From positions 1,400,001 to 1,464,000 of the forward strand of contig NZ_JACHMZ010000001.1 of the NCBI RefSeq assembly GCF_014205165.1: a stretch of 64,000 bases of DNA, read 5' to 3'. The notes under the pieces were generated by a model. The model saw nothing but the letters and a program-made list of their open reading frames with translations. It ran no database searches and had not been told where the DNA came from. Source of the stretch: Micromonospora carbonacea (GTDB lineage: Bacteria; Actinomycetota; Actinomycetes; Mycobacteriales; Micromonosporaceae). This document shows positions 52,143 through 62,049 of the stretch, piece after piece; positions within the stretch are counted from its first letter, which is position 1; each line of letters starts with the position of its first letter. Both the position numbers and the translations under genes were made by a program.

Positions 52143-52692
52143 GTGGCGTTCTCAGCACTTCTCGACACCTGCGTGCTCTACCCGGCGCATTTGTGTGACA
52201 CCCTGCTGCGGCTCGCCGAGGTGGCCGCCTACCGGCCGCTCTGGTCGGAGGGAATCCTGACGGAGCTTCGGCGCAACCTCGTCGAACGGGGGATCCCGGA
52301 GGAACGGGTCGATCGCCGGGGTGACCCAGATGCGGGAGGCGTTCCCTGACGCCATGGTCGGCGGTTACGAGTCGCTCATCGACGGAATGACCAACGATCC
52401 CAAGGACCGGCATGTGCTGGCAGCGGCTGTCCGAGCGAACGCCGAGGTCCTCGTGACGTTCAACATCGCCGACTTTCCGGAACCGGCGCTCAAGCCGTAC
52501 GACGTCCTGGCGGTGCATCCGGACGATTTCCTGCTTGATCAGCTGGATCTCTATCCTGCCCAGACCCTGGACGTCCTCCATCGGCAGGCCCACGTATACC
52601 GGAGAGAGCCGACCACCGTGCCGGGCCTGCTCGTGTTGCTCGGTCGCACGGGGGTGCCGCAGTTCGCGGCCGAGGTCCGCAGGCACCTCTGA
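52143..52692 (+). pseudogene. PIN-domain toxin, frameshifted
   Basis: The first frame, 52143-52349, gives [50 protein letters not shown], the start of a PIN nuclease with its first Asp (LLDTCVL). The second frame, 52321-52692 (+1 relative), continues with [40 protein letters not shown] and LVTFNIADFP, which hold the later acidic residues. They join if one G is removed from the GGGG run at 52318-52321. The cell may carry a dead toxin, or this is a sequencing or slippage error. PIN toxins cleave RNA. Confidence 0.8.
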
Positions 52693-52734
52693 GGTCGACG
52701 GGCAGGCGTGATCACGGCGTTGGCGTGCACAGCG

Positions 52735-53652
52735 TCAGGGGGCGAGGCGGCGCAGGACCGGGGTGAGCGGGTCGAGGGCGTCGGCGCGTACCACGAAGCG
52801 GGTGACGCCCCAGCGGCGCGCGTGCCCGGCGACCGCCGCGACGATCTCGTCCTCGGTGCCGATCAGCACGAACGGCGTGGCCAGCAGCTCCGGGCCGGTC
52901 AGGCCGACGGTGGCCGCGCGCTGCGCCGCGACGGCCTCCGCGTCGTCGGTCACCGCGACCGTCTGCACCAGCGCCTCCAGCGCCGGTGGCCGCGCCCGGC
53001 CCGTCGCGCCCTCGGCGACGCGGGCGAGCTGCGCCTCGATCTGGTCGGCCCGCCACCGGGCCTCGTGCCGGTGGCCGTCGTCGAGGGTACGGCCGAAGCC
53101 GGCCAGCCCCACGACGTCGGCGTGCGCGCCGGCCCAGCGCAGCAGCGTCGAGTTGGACGTGCCGACGGTCAGCGGCACGCGCCCCTGGACCGGCCGGGGC
53201 GACTCCAGCCGGGCGGCGCGCACGGCCAGCTCGGGGGAGTCCACGGTCACCTCCTCCCCGTCGAGCAGGGCGCGCACCGCCCCGGCGGCGGCGACGCAGC
53301 GGCGCACCCGGCCGGCGACGTCGGGGCGGTCCCGGCCGACCGCGTGCCACTCGGCCGGGGTGTGGCCGGCCCCGACGCCGAGGCGGGCCCGCCCGCCGGA
53401 GACGACGTCCAGGGTGGCCACGGCGGTGGCGAGCAGCATCGGCTCGCGGACGCCGAGGTTCGACACGTACGAGCCGAGGCCGATGGTCTCGGTGACCGAG
53501 GCGGCGGCGGCCAGCGCGACGAACGGGTCGCCGCACGAGCCGGGGTGGTCGGCGGCGAGCAGCGCGTCGAAGCCGGCGGCCTCGGCCCGGCGGGCGAGGT
53601 CGAGCCAGCCCGCCGCGTCGGTCGGGGTGGACTGGAGCGAGAAGGTGGCCAT
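52735..53652 (-). CDS. LLM-class F420-dependent oxidoreductase
   Basis: A 305-residue luciferase-like flavin/F420 barrel: DLARRAEAAGFDALLAADHP, TETIGLGSYVSNLGVREPML, LATAVATLDVVSGGRARLGV, GAGHTPAEW. It fits the TIGR03621 subgroup of actinomycete F420 enzymes with hydride transfer from F420H2, supplied by NpdG. Substrate unknown. GACGCT (53659-53664) is 6 nt before ATG 53652, a leaderless pattern. It is convergent with the toxin gene. Confidence 0.9.
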   Translation of the reverse strand: MATFSLQSTPTDAAGWLDLARRAEAAGFDALLAADHPGSCGDPFVALAAAASVTETIGLGSYVSNLGVREPMLLATAVATLDVVSGGRARLGVGAGHTPAEWHAVGRDRPDVAGRVRRCVAAAGAVRALLDGEEVTVDSPELAVRAARLESPRPVQGRVPLTVGTSNSTLLRWAGAHADVVGLAGFGRTLDDGHRHEARWRADQIEAQLARVAEGATGRARPPALEALVQTVAVTDDAEAVAAQRAATVGLTGPELLATPFVLIGTEDEIVAAVAGHARRWGVTRFVVRADALDPLTPVLRRLAP

Positions 53653-53798
53653 CGCCCCAGCGTCCGGCACCGGCGACCGGCGGGCAACGCGCCGGGGGCC
53701 GATTCTGCCGACCGGCGAATCCGCCGAGCGCTGAACCCGCACCGGCCGGCCCACACTCCCCCCGGGGCCGGCGCGCGGCCCGTCACTCCGCGGTCCCG

Positions 53799-55124
53799 TC
53801 ACTCCTCGTCCGGGCCGCCGTCGTGCCAGCGTTGCCGCCACTGCGCCTCCCGCGCCTCGTGGGCGGTCCGCTCGGCGAAGACCGCCTCGCGCAGCGCGTA
53901 CCGGGAGTCGGCCATCGTCACCACCTCCACCGCCACCAGGCCGACGCAGACGCCGGTGAGCAGGATGATCGCGGCCAGCGCCGGCATCCGGCCGGCGACC
54001 GGCACCAGGGCCACGATCAGCAGGACCGTGCCGACGCGGGCCCAGGTGAGGGTGCGCAGCGTACGGAGCTGGAAGAGGATGTCGCCGGACAGGTAGCAGG
54101 CCACCCCGCCGTAGAGCAGCGGGATCCCCGGGCGGTGCAGCGACTCATCCAGGGGCAGGTGCGGCTGGCCGAGCAGGTTCAGGATCTCCTCCGCCCCGAG
54201 GGAGAACAGGATCAGCCCCGTGATCATCGGCAGGAAGAGGTAGGCGTACGCGTCGCGGGCCAGCCCCACCCGGGTCCGGCCCCGAGCGGCGTGCAGGGCG
54301 ATGCGGGCCGCCGGGCCGACCACGTCGAAGTGCAGCCACCACAGCGTCGCGGCCAGGACGATGCCGATGCCGGCGGCGGTGATCGCCTGCCAGTTGATCG
54401 GCCGACCGGCCAGGTTGGTGCCGACGCCCACGGAGATCACCGACTCGCCGAGCGCGATCATCAGGATCAGGTCGTACCGTTCGGTCCAGTGCTCGGCCGA
54501 GGTCACCCCGCCGCCCCCGGTGCCGGCCAGCAGCCCGGTGGCGTACTGGGAGACGACCACGACGGCCCAGAGCCCGTCGCGGACCAGCGCGGCGTCGCCG
54601 GGGTCGGCCAGGTGGGCGGGGACGAGGGCGGCGGCGAGCAGCAGCATGGTGCTGAGCACCAGCTCCGGCGCGAGCTTCATCAGGTGCCGGCTCTCCACCG
54701 GCTGGGTCCGCATGACGTGCCAGTAGACCCACAGGTGGACGACCCGGATGACCAGGTAGCTCACCGCGACCGTGAGCGGGCCGGCCAGCCCCTGCCCGTG
54801 TGCGGCGATCGTCTGCGGCACGGCCAGGGCGAACGCGAACACCGCGGCCATCCCGACCACCATGACCACCGGCACGAAGCCCTCGCCGAGGCGGACCCGG
54901 GTGGCGACGATGCTGTGGATGACCCAGACCCACCAGAGGACCGCCAGCACGAGGAAACCGTGCAGCAGGGTGTGGCCGGTGATGGCGGTGGCCGTGGCCC
55001 GCACGATGGCGAAGAACGAGAAGACGAAGACCAGGTCGAAGAAGACCTCGAACCGGTCCACCCGGGCGCCGGGCGCGATCGCCACGGCGGGCCCGAGGCT
55101 GCCCCGCCGCCGCTCACCGCGCAC
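53799..55124 (-). CDS. ltrA: Low temperature requirement protein A (LtrA) family membrane protein
   Basis: A 441-residue protein with about 12 helices. The N-terminus VDRFEVFFDLVFVFSFFAIV and the HWTERYDLILMIALGESVIS VGVG motif are diagnostic of LtrA. Its function is unsettled; in Listeria it is needed for growth in the cold. The C-terminus is charged (AHEAREAQWRQRWHDGG). No close operon partner is seen. The start at 55124 is a GTG and not well supported by a ribosome binding site. Confidence 0.9.
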   Translation of the reverse strand: MRGERRRGSLGPAVAIAPGARVDRFEVFFDLVFVFSFFAIVRATATAITGHTLLHGFLVLAVLWWVWVIHSIVATRVRLGEGFVPVVMVVGMAAVFAFALAVPQTIAAHGQGLAGPLTVAVSYLVIRVVHLWVYWHVMRTQPVESRHLMKLAPELVLSTMLLLAAALVPAHLADPGDAALVRDGLWAVVVVSQYATGLLAGTGGGGVTSAEHWTERYDLILMIALGESVISVGVGTNLAGRPINWQAITAAGIGIVLAATLWWLHFDVVGPAARIALHAARGRTRVGLARDAYAYLFLPMITGLILFSLGAEEILNLLGQPHLPLDESLHRPGIPLLYGGVACYLSGDILFQLRTLRTLTWARVGTVLLIVALVPVAGRMPALAAIILLTGVCVGLVAVEVVTMADSRYALREAVFAERTAHEAREAQWRQRWHDGGPDEE

Positions 55125-55261
55125 CCGTCCACTCTCGCAGCGTCCGCCGGGTGGGCGGGCGGATTCGGCGCAGCCGCTCCCGGGCCGGCGGGATCCACCG
55201 GTACGCCGACGGGCGCCCCGGTCGAGGTGACCGGAGCGCCCGTCGGAGGGGACAGCGGTGG

Positions 55262-57079
55262 TTACAGGCCCAGCTCGGCCTCGAAGTTGCCGCCCTCCAG
55301 CCGCTCCTTGACCGCGACGAGGAAGCGGGCCGCGTCGGCGCCGTCGATGAGTCGGTGGTCGTACGACATGGCCAGGTAGACCATCGAGCGGACCGCGACG
55401 ACCTCGCCCAGCTCCGGGTCGTTGACCACGACGGGGCGCTTCACCACGGCGCCCGTGCCGAGCATCGCCGACTGCGGCGACGGCACGATCGGGGTGTCGA
55501 ACAGCGCCCCCCGGCTGCCGGTGTTGGTCAGCGTGAACGTGGCCCCGGCGATCTCGTCCGGGCTGATCTTGTTGGTGCGGGTGCGCTCGGCCAGGTCGGC
55601 GATCCGCTTCGCCAGGCCGCCCAGGTTGAGGTCGCCCGCCCCGTGGATCACCGGCACCATGAGGCCGCGCTCGGTGTCCACCGCGATGCCGAGGTTCTCG
55701 GCGTCCGGGTAGGTGATCGTCCCGGCGTCGAGGTCCATGCTGGCGTTGACGATCGGGAACGTCTGGAGCGCCTCGACCGCCGCGAGGGCGAAGAACGGCA
55801 GGAACGACAGCTTCACGCCGTGCCGGGCCAGGAACGAGTCCTTGGCGCGGGCCCGCAGCTTGGCGACCTTGGTGACGTCCACCTCGACGACCGTGGTGAG
55901 CTGCGCCATCTCGTGCAGCGACTGCTGCATCCGCTTGGCGATCGTCGCCCGGATCCGGGGCAGCTTCTCGGTGGTGCCGCGCTTCGCGCTCGGCTGCGGC
56001 TTCGCGGCCGGCTTCGCCGGTGCCGCCGCGGCGGCGGGCTGCGCCGCCGGTGCCGGCGCCGCCTTCGCCGCCTTGGCCTTCTCGGCGGCCTCCAGGACGT
56101 CCTGCTTGCGGATGCGGCCACCCACGCCGGTGCCCTTGACCGAGGCGAGCTCGACGCCGTGCTCGGCGGCGAGCTTGCGGACCAGCGGGGTCACGTAACC
56201 GGCGGCCTCCTCGCCGCCGCCCTGGGCGGGCGCGCTCGGGCGGGCCGGGGTGGCGGTCGGCGCGGGCGGCTGCGCCTGCTGCTCGGCCTGGGCCGGCTTG
56301 GCGGCGGTCTCGGCCTCGGCCGCCGGCTCGTTGTAGGACGAACCCGGGGTCGGCTCCTCGGCCTTGGCGGCCGGGGCGGCCTCGGCCTTCGGCTCCGGCG
56401 CGGGCTCGGCCTTGGGCTCCGGCTTCGGCTCGGCCTTCGGCTGGGCCGGGGCGGCGCCGGCCGCGCCGACGACCGCCAGGTCGGCCCCGACGGCGGCGGT
56501 CTCGTCCTCGGCGACCTTGATCTCCAGCAGCGTGCCGGCGACCGGGGACGGGATCTCCGTGTCGACCTTGTCGGTGGAGACCTCCAGCAGGGGCTCGTCG
56601 ACCTCGACGGTGTCGCCGACCTGCTTGAGCCAGCGGGTGACGGTGCCCTCGGTGACGCTCTCGCCCAGGGCGGGCATCTTCACCGGGGTGCCCTCGCCCG
56701 CCGGGGCCGGGGCGGCCTCGGCGGCCGGCGGCTCCTCGGCGGCCGGCTGCTCCGCCTCGGCCTGCGGCTCGGCGGCGGCCTCGGCAGCCTCCTCGGCCGG
56801 CTCCTCCTGCGGCGCGGCTCCGCCACCACCGGCGGACTCGCCCTCGCCGGCGATGACGGCCAGCTCGCTGCCCACCTCGGCGGTCTCGTCCTCGCCCACC
56901 ACGATCCGGCTCAGCACGCCCGCCGCCGGGGACGGGATCTCCGTGTCGACCTTGTCCGTCGAGACCTCGAGCAGCGGCTCGTCGACCTCGACGGTGTCAC
57001 CCTCCTGCTTGAGCCAGCGGGTGACGGTGCCCTCGGTGACGCTCTCGCCGAGCCGAGGCATGGTGACCGATACCGGCAT
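55262..57079 (-). CDS. sucB: 2-oxoglutarate dehydrogenase E2 (dihydrolipoamide succinyltransferase), two lipoyl domains
   Basis: A 605-residue protein. Lipoyl domains at about 1-76 and 129-205 each carry the lipoylated Lys in STDKVDTEI. The linkers are Ala/Pro/Glu-rich. The E3-binding domain [20 protein letters not shown] is at about 290, and the C-terminal acyltransferase contains [15 protein letters not shown] with the catalytic His/Asp. It moves the succinyl group to CoA (other actinobacterial homologues act as the shared E2 of pyruvate and 2-oxoglutarate dehydrogenases). lpd follows upstream. The SucB name is preferred, dlaT/AceF is the alternative. Confidence 0.93.
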   Translation of the reverse strand: MPVSVTMPRLGESVTEGTVTRWLKQEGDTVEVDEPLLEVSTDKVDTEIPSPAAGVLSRIVVGEDETAEVGSELAVIAGEGESAGGGGAAPQEEPAEEAAEAAAEPQAEAEQPAAEEPPAAEAAPAPAGEGTPVKMPALGESVTEGTVTRWLKQVGDTVEVDEPLLEVSTDKVDTEIPSPVAGTLLEIKVAEDETAAVGADLAVVGAAGAAPAQPKAEPKPEPKAEPAPEPKAEAAPAAKAEEPTPGSSYNEPAAEAETAAKPAQAEQQAQPPAPTATPARPSAPAQGGGEEAAGYVTPLVRKLAAEHGVELASVKGTGVGGRIRKQDVLEAAEKAKAAKAAPAPAAQPAAAAAPAKPAAKPQPSAKRGTTEKLPRIRATIAKRMQQSLHEMAQLTTVVEVDVTKVAKLRARAKDSFLARHGVKLSFLPFFALAAVEALQTFPIVNASMDLDAGTITYPDAENLGIAVDTERGLMVPVIHGAGDLNLGGLAKRIADLAERTRTNKISPDEIAGATFTLTNTGSRGALFDTPIVPSPQSAMLGTGAVVKRPVVVNDPELGEVVAVRSMVYLAMSYDHRLIDGADAARFLVAVKERLEGGNFEAELGL

Positions 57080-57151
57080 CTTCTAAGACTCCTTCTTCCC
57101 CTGGTGCGATCTCGCCCGTCTGCCGCCGGACGCCGCGGAATGAGTTCTCGA

Positions 57152-58543
57152 TCAGGCGTGCGCGTGCAGCGGCTTGCCGGCGAGGGCGAGGTGCGCCTCG
57201 CCCAGGGCCTCGTTCTGGGTCGGGTGGGCGTGCACGAGCTGCGCCACCTCGGCCGGGTACGCCTCCCAGTTGTAGATGAGCTGCGCCTCGCCGACCAGCT
57301 CGCCGACCCGCGCGCCGACCATGTGCACGCCGACGACGGGGCCGTCCTCGACCCGGACCAGCTTGATGAAGCCGGCGGTCTTGAGGATCTGGCTCTTGCC
57401 GTTGCCGCCCAGGTTGTAGTTGTACGTCTTGATCTTGTCGGCGCCGTACTGCTCCTTGGCCTTCGCCTCGGTGAGGCCGACCGACGCCAGCTCGGGGTCG
57501 CAGTAGGTGACCCGGGGGATGCCGGCCTCGTCGATCACGGCCGGGTTCTGGCCGGCGATCTCCTCGGCGACGAAGATGCCCTGCTGGAAGCCCCGGTGGG
57601 CGAGCTGGAGGCCGGGCACGATGTCGCCGACCGCGTAGACGTTCGGCACGCCGGTGCGCAGCCGCTCGTCGGTCAGCACGTACCCGCGGTCCATCCGGAC
57701 GCCCTGCTCCTCGTAGCCGAGGTCGGCGGTGTTCGGGCCGCGGCCCACGGCGACCAGCAGCAGCTCGGCCTCGACGGTCTCGCCGCCGGCGATGGTGACC
57801 TTGACGCCGTTGTCGGTCTTCTCGACCTTCTCGAACGGCTTGCCCACCTTGAAGTTGATCTTCCGCTTGCGGAACGCCCGCTCCAGCGCCTTCGACGACT
57901 CCTCGTCCTCGGCGGCGACCAGCCGGGGCAGCGCCTCGACGATCGTCACGTCCACGCCGAAGGACTTCCACACGCTGGCGAACTCGACGCCGATCACGCC
58001 GCCGCCCAGCACGATCGCCGAGGACGGGACCCGGTCCAGGACGAGCGCGTGGTCGCTGGTGATGATCCGCTCGCCGTCGACCTCCAGGCCGGGCAGGCTC
58101 TTCGCGTACGAGCCGGAGGCCAGCACGACGTTGCGGCCGGTGTACCGCTTGCCGTCGACCTCGACGGCGTTCGGGGCGACCAGCCGGCCGTGGCCCTCGA
58201 CGATGGTGATCGCCTTGTTGCCCTTGAGCATCCCCTGGAGGCCCTTGTAGAGGCGGGAGATCACGCCGTCCTTGTAGGCGTTGACGCCGGCCATGTCGAT
58301 GCCGACCAGCTCGGCCTTCACGCCGAACTGCTCCGACTCCCGGGTGGAGTCGGCGATCTCGGCGGCGTGCAGCAGGGCCTTCGTCGGGATGCACCCGTTG
58401 TGCAGGCAGGTCCCGCCGAGCTTGCCCTTCTCGACCAGCGCCACGGTCAGGCCCAGCTGGACGGCGCGCAGGGCGGTCGCGTAGCCGCCGCTGCCACCTC
58501 CGAGGATGACGATGTCGAAGGTCGCTTCGTTCGGCTCGCTCAC
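57152..58543 (-). CDS. lpd: Dihydrolipoyl dehydrogenase (E3)
   Basis: A 463-residue flavoprotein. FAD motif VILGGGSGGYATALRAVQLG, redox disulfide GGTCLHNGCIPTKALLHAAE, NAD motif IVLGGGVIGVEFASVWKSFG and the His-Glu of HAHPTQNEALGEAH at the C-terminus. It reoxidises dihydrolipoamide on E2 and H protein with NAD+. GTG 58543 has GGGAG 6 nt upstream. It lies 72 bp upstream of sucB on the same strand, so the two are co-transcribed. TTG 58549 is an alternative start. Confidence 0.96.
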   Translation of the reverse strand: MSEPNEATFDIVILGGGSGGYATALRAVQLGLTVALVEKGKLGGTCLHNGCIPTKALLHAAEIADSTRESEQFGVKAELVGIDMAGVNAYKDGVISRLYKGLQGMLKGNKAITIVEGHGRLVAPNAVEVDGKRYTGRNVVLASGSYAKSLPGLEVDGERIITSDHALVLDRVPSSAIVLGGGVIGVEFASVWKSFGVDVTIVEALPRLVAAEDEESSKALERAFRKRKINFKVGKPFEKVEKTDNGVKVTIAGGETVEAELLLVAVGRGPNTADLGYEEQGVRMDRGYVLTDERLRTGVPNVYAVGDIVPGLQLAHRGFQQGIFVAEEIAGQNPAVIDEAGIPRVTYCDPELASVGLTEAKAKEQYGADKIKTYNYNLGGNGKSQILKTAGFIKLVRVEDGPVVGVHMVGARVGELVGEAQLIYNWEAYPAEVAQLVHAHPTQNEALGEAHLALAGKPLHAHA

Positions 58544-58721
58544 GTCCAACTCCCAGTTCGCGTCACTGCATCGGGGGTCACGGCAGGGGTGGCACGGACA
58601 GACCCCACCTCGGTCATCTTGTCACCACCGCGTACCGGGCGCGTAGTGAGGTGCCCAACGACACGTCCCCGACACGTACGCTTGGCACCGGTTTCGATCG
58701 CGGATGTGGGGGAGACGGGCG

Positions 58722-59051
58722 GTGGCGCTGTTCCGACGACGCAAGAAGGCGCGCCCGGCGGGGTCCGACCGCGCGCCCGACCGCGCCGATCTCGACCACC
58801 TTGCGAACTTCGTCCGCACCCGGCGGGGGGTCGAGGCGTTCATCGAGCCCCGCACCACCGTCACCGAGACCACGGTGATCCTCATCGCCGACGACGGGGA
58901 GTGGACCCGCCGGCGCGTCGACGGCCCCGAGGGGGCCCGCCGGTTCGCCCACAAGCTGGCCATCCCGATCTACGACGTGCGGCTCATGGGCTACCCGCAG
59001 CGGATGCGGGACTACAACGAGCGCCGCAAGCGCCGCCCCGAGCTGTACTGA
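58722..59051 (+). CDS. Conserved hypothetical protein next to lpd (109 aa)
   Basis: VALFRRRKKARPAGSDRAPD... has a basic N-terminus and then a small alpha/beta domain (LANFVRTRRGVEAFIEPRTT, VTETTVILIADDGEWTRRRV, RFAHKLAIPIYDVRLMGYPQ). Such a gene is common beside the lpd/sucB cluster in actinobacteria; sequence of unknown function. GTG 58722 has GGGGGAG upstream; ATG 58704 is an alternative. It is divergent from lpd and convergent with pepA. Confidence 0.8.
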   Translation: MALFRRRKKARPAGSDRAPDRADLDHLANFVRTRRGVEAFIEPRTTVTETTVILIADDGEWTRRRVDGPEGARRFAHKLAIPIYDVRLMGYPQRMRDYNERRKRRPELY

Positions 59052-59093
59052 GCCGCCGCCCCGAGCTGCGCTGAGCCGCCGCTCCGGCCCTGT

Positions 59094-59141
59094 GCCGCGC
59101 GGCGGAGGGCCCCCACCGGGCGGGGGGACCCTTCCGCGCGA
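59094..59141. terminator. Imperfect hairpin between convergent genes
   Basis: CGCGCGGCGGAGGG ... GACCCTTCCGCGCG with inner CCCCC/GGGGG pairs, between genes ending at 59051 (+) and 59147 (-). Confidence 0.55.
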
Positions 59142-59146
59142 CCGCG

Positions 59147-60718
59147 TCAGCCGTTGGCGGCGACGTCCTCCACCAGGTGCACGAGGGTACGCACCGGAAC
59201 CCCCGTGCCGCCCTTGGTCCAGTAGCCGGTCGCCTCACCCGAGTGGTAGCTGGGGCCGGCGATGTCGAGGTGCGCCCAGGCCACGTCGTCGGTGACGAAC
59301 TCGCGCAGGAACACCCCGCCCTGCAACATGTGCCCCGCCCGGTCCATCCCGGCGTTGACCTGGGAGATGTCGGCGACGTCGGACTCCATGCCCTTGCGCA
59401 CCTCGTCGGGCAGCGGCATCGGCCAGGCCGGCTCGCCGACCGCGTCGCCGGCCGCCCGGACCCGCTCGCACAGCTCCGGGGTGCCCATCACGCCCGAGAT
59501 CCGCTTGCCCAGCGAGACCACCTGCCCGCCGGTGAGGGTGGAGACCTCGAACAGGTAGTCGGCGCCGTCCTCGCAGGCCCGCGCCATGGCGTCGCCCAGG
59601 ACCATCCGGCCCTCGGCGTCGGTGTTGAGCACCTCCACCTTCTTGCCGTTGTACATGGTGATCACGTCGCCCGGCCGGTAGCTCGTGCCCGACGGCATGT
59701 TCTCGGCCATCGGCAGGTAGCCCGTCACCGTCACCGCCGGCTTCAGCGCGGCGATCGCCAGCATGGCCGCGCCGACCGCCGCCGCGCCGCCCATGTCGGA
59801 CTTCATCTCCCACATGCCCTGCGCCGGCTTGATCGAGATGCCGCCGGTGTCGAAGGTGATGCCCTTGCCGACCAGCGCCACCCGCTTGCCGCTGCTCCCG
59901 CCCTCGGGCGTGTAGGTGAGCTTGACCAGGCGCGGCGGGGCCTCCGAGCCCTGCCCGACGGCCAGGATGCCGCCGTAGCCGCCGGCCGCCAGGGCCGCCT
60001 CGTCGAGCACCTCGACGGCGAGCCCGGCCGCGCGGGCCGCCTCGGCCACCGCGTCGGCGAACCCCGGCGGGCGCAGCAGGTTCGGGGCCATGTTGACCCA
60101 GTCGCGGGTCAGCCGGACCGCGCCCGCCACCGCGTGCGCCCGCTCGATCTCGGCGCGGGCGCCCGCGTCGCCGGCCTCCGGCACCGCGACCAGCACCTCG
60201 GCGACCGGCTCCCGCCGGGCCGGCTGCGGGCGGGTCTTGTACCCGGCGAACCGGTAGCCGCCGAGCAGCGCCCCCTCGGCCACCGCGCGCAGCGCGTCGG
60301 CGGCGTCGGCGTCGTCGGGCAGCGGCAGGCTCAGCGCCACCCGGCGCGCCCCCGCCAGGGCCCGGACGGCCGAGCCGGCGGCCCGGCGCAGCGTCTCCGG
60401 CGCGGGGGCGGCCCCCGTCGGCTCGGGGCCGAGGCCGACCGCCGCGACCACCGGGGCGGTGACGGTGCCCAGCGTGGCCAGCTTGATCACCTCGCCCGGC
60501 GCCCCGGTCGCGCCGAGCAGCGCCAGCGTCTCGGTGAGCTTGCCGTCGAAGGCGGCGGCGATGCTCTCGGCGCCGCTGGCGAGCAGCAGCGCCCCGGCGG
60601 GGCCGCCGGCGGCGTCCTGCTCACCGGTCTGGCTGTGCAGGCCGATCACGATCGCGTCGACGGCGAGCTCGGCGGGGTCTGTGTCGACCAGGCTGAGGGT
60701 GGTGCTGGGCGATGTCAC
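59147..60718 (-). CDS. pepA: Leucyl aminopeptidase (M17)
   Basis: A 523-residue protein. The M17 signature NTDAEGRMVLGDAMARA, GKGITFDTGGISIKPAQGMW with the catalytic Lys, and MKSDMGGAAAVGAAMLAI (metal-binding Asp/Lys) are clear, and the N-terminal domain is about 1-190. It is a two-zinc hexameric aminopeptidase that removes N-terminal leucine and other residues. GTG 60718 follows GGAG by 8 nt. It is divergent from gcvT, with no overlap. Confidence 0.95.
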   Translation of the reverse strand: MTSPSTTLSLVDTDPAELAVDAIVIGLHSQTGEQDAAGGPAGALLLASGAESIAAAFDGKLTETLALLGATGAPGEVIKLATLGTVTAPVVAAVGLGPEPTGAAPAPETLRRAAGSAVRALAGARRVALSLPLPDDADAADALRAVAEGALLGGYRFAGYKTRPQPARREPVAEVLVAVPEAGDAGARAEIERAHAVAGAVRLTRDWVNMAPNLLRPPGFADAVAEAARAAGLAVEVLDEAALAAGGYGGILAVGQGSEAPPRLVKLTYTPEGGSSGKRVALVGKGITFDTGGISIKPAQGMWEMKSDMGGAAAVGAAMLAIAALKPAVTVTGYLPMAENMPSGTSYRPGDVITMYNGKKVEVLNTDAEGRMVLGDAMARACEDGADYLFEVSTLTGGQVVSLGKRISGVMGTPELCERVRAAGDAVGEPAWPMPLPDEVRKGMESDVADISQVNAGMDRAGHMLQGGVFLREFVTDDVAWAHLDIAGPSYHSGEATGYWTKGGTGVPVRTLVHLVEDVAANG

Positions 60719-60869
60719 TGAAGCTACTCCGGGCGGGCCGGGCCGGCCGCGTCGTCGCGTACCGGCGGTGAAGGTCTCCGGCGGCAACCTACCCGCCGGA
60801 CGGTGGGCTGTCCCGCCGAACACCGCCGACGGGGGTCCCGCCGATGCTAACCAGCCGTTCAGCCCCCGG

Positions 60870-60875
60870 TAAGTT
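60870..60875 (+). promoter_or_regulatory. -10 element TAAGTT of gcvT
   Basis: TAAGTT is followed by 7 nt and ATG 60883, consistent with a leaderless transcript. Confidence 0.55.
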
Positions 60876-60882
60876 GCCACCC

Positions 60883-62013
60883 ATGACCGACGCGACCTCC
60901 GCCGCCGCCGCGACCCGGCTGCGCCGTTCCCCGCTGCACGAGCGGCACACCGCCCTCGGCGCCAAGTTCGCCCCCTTCGGTGGCTGGGAGATGCCCCTGG
61001 AGTACGCCGGCGGCGGGGTGCTCCGGGAGCACGCGGCGGTCCGCACCGGGGTCGGCGTGTTCGACGTGTCGCACCTGGGCAAGGCGCGGGTCACCGGCCC
61101 CGGCGCGGCCGGCTTCGTCAACGCCTGCCTCAGCAACGACCTCGGCCGGATCGGCCCCGGCCAGGCGCAGTACACCCTGTGCTGCGACGACGCCACCGGC
61201 GGCGTGGTGGACGACATCATCGCCTACCTGCACGCCGACGACCACGTCTTCCTCGTCCCGAACGCCGCGAACACCGCCGAGGTGGTGCGCCGGCTGCGCG
61301 CCGCCGCGCCCGAGCACGTCGTCGTCGACGACGAGCACGCCGGACACGCCGTCCTGGCGGTGCAGGGCCCGCGCTCGGCCGAGCTGCTCGCCGCGCTGGG
61401 CCTGCCCACCGACCACGACTACATGAGCTTCCGCACCGCCACCCTCGCCGACGCCGAGCTGACCGTCTGCCGCACCGGCTACACCGGCGAGCTGGGCTAC
61501 GAGCTGGTGGTGCCGGCCGGGCACGCCGTCGCCGTCTGGGACGCGCTGACCGCCGCCGGCGCGGCGTACGAGCTGCGGGCCTGCGGGCTGGCCGCGCGGG
61601 ACACCCTGCGCACCGAGATGGGCTACCCGCTGCACGGGCAGGACCTGTCGCCGGAGATCACCCCCGTGCAGGCCCGCTCCGGCTGGGCCGTCGGCTGGGA
61701 CAAGCCGGCGTTCTGGGGCCGCGACGCGCTGCGCGCCGAGAGGGCCGCCGGTCCCGCGCGTGCGCTGCGCGGCCTGGTCGCCGTCGACCGGGCGATCCCG
61801 CGCCCCGGCATGAAGCTCTACGTCGGCGACGCCTGCGTCGGCACGGTCACCAGCGGCACCTTCAGCCCGACGCGCAAGCAGGGCATCGCCCTGGCCCTGC
61901 TCGACACGGCCGCCGGCCTCGCCGACGGCGACCGGGTGGACGTCGACATCCGGGGCCGCCGCGCCGCCCTGACCCTCACCCGCCCCCCGTTCGTGACCCC
62001 CTCGGTGCGCTGA
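60883..62013 (+). CDS. gcvT: Glycine cleavage system T protein (aminomethyltransferase)
   Basis: A 376-residue enzyme that transfers the aminomethyl group of H protein to tetrahydrofolate. [52 protein letters not shown] [16 protein letters not shown] and [17 protein letters not shown] are family motifs. TAAGTT (60870-60875) lies 7 nt before ATG 60883, so leaderless; the frame from 60844 is not supported. gcvP and gcvH are not in the window. Confidence 0.95.
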   Translation: MTDATSAAAATRLRRSPLHERHTALGAKFAPFGGWEMPLEYAGGGVLREHAAVRTGVGVFDVSHLGKARVTGPGAAGFVNACLSNDLGRIGPGQAQYTLCCDDATGGVVDDIIAYLHADDHVFLVPNAANTAEVVRRLRAAAPEHVVVDDEHAGHAVLAVQGPRSAELLAALGLPTDHDYMSFRTATLADAELTVCRTGYTGELGYELVVPAGHAVAVWDALTAAGAAYELRACGLAARDTLRTEMGYPLHGQDLSPEITPVQARSGWAVGWDKPAFWGRDALRAERAAGPARALRGLVAVDRAIPRPGMKLYVGDACVGTVTSGTFSPTRKQGIALALLDTAAGLADGDRVDVDIRGRRAALTLTRPPFVTPSVR

Positions 62014-62049
62014 GCGCCGGGCGGGGCCCGGCCGGCGGCGGGGTGACCG

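Noticed and set aside
55151-59074. 1300-codon + strand frame across sucB and lpd
   Set aside because: Shadow of the minus-strand sucB/lpd genes, with repetitive Gly/Leu/Arg composition and no recognisable domain.
60721-60882. Possible glycine riboswitch before gcvT
   Set aside because: Only about 160 bp are available, most of it the pepA upstream region, and gcvT appears leaderless. No glycine-aptamer signature was found by eye.
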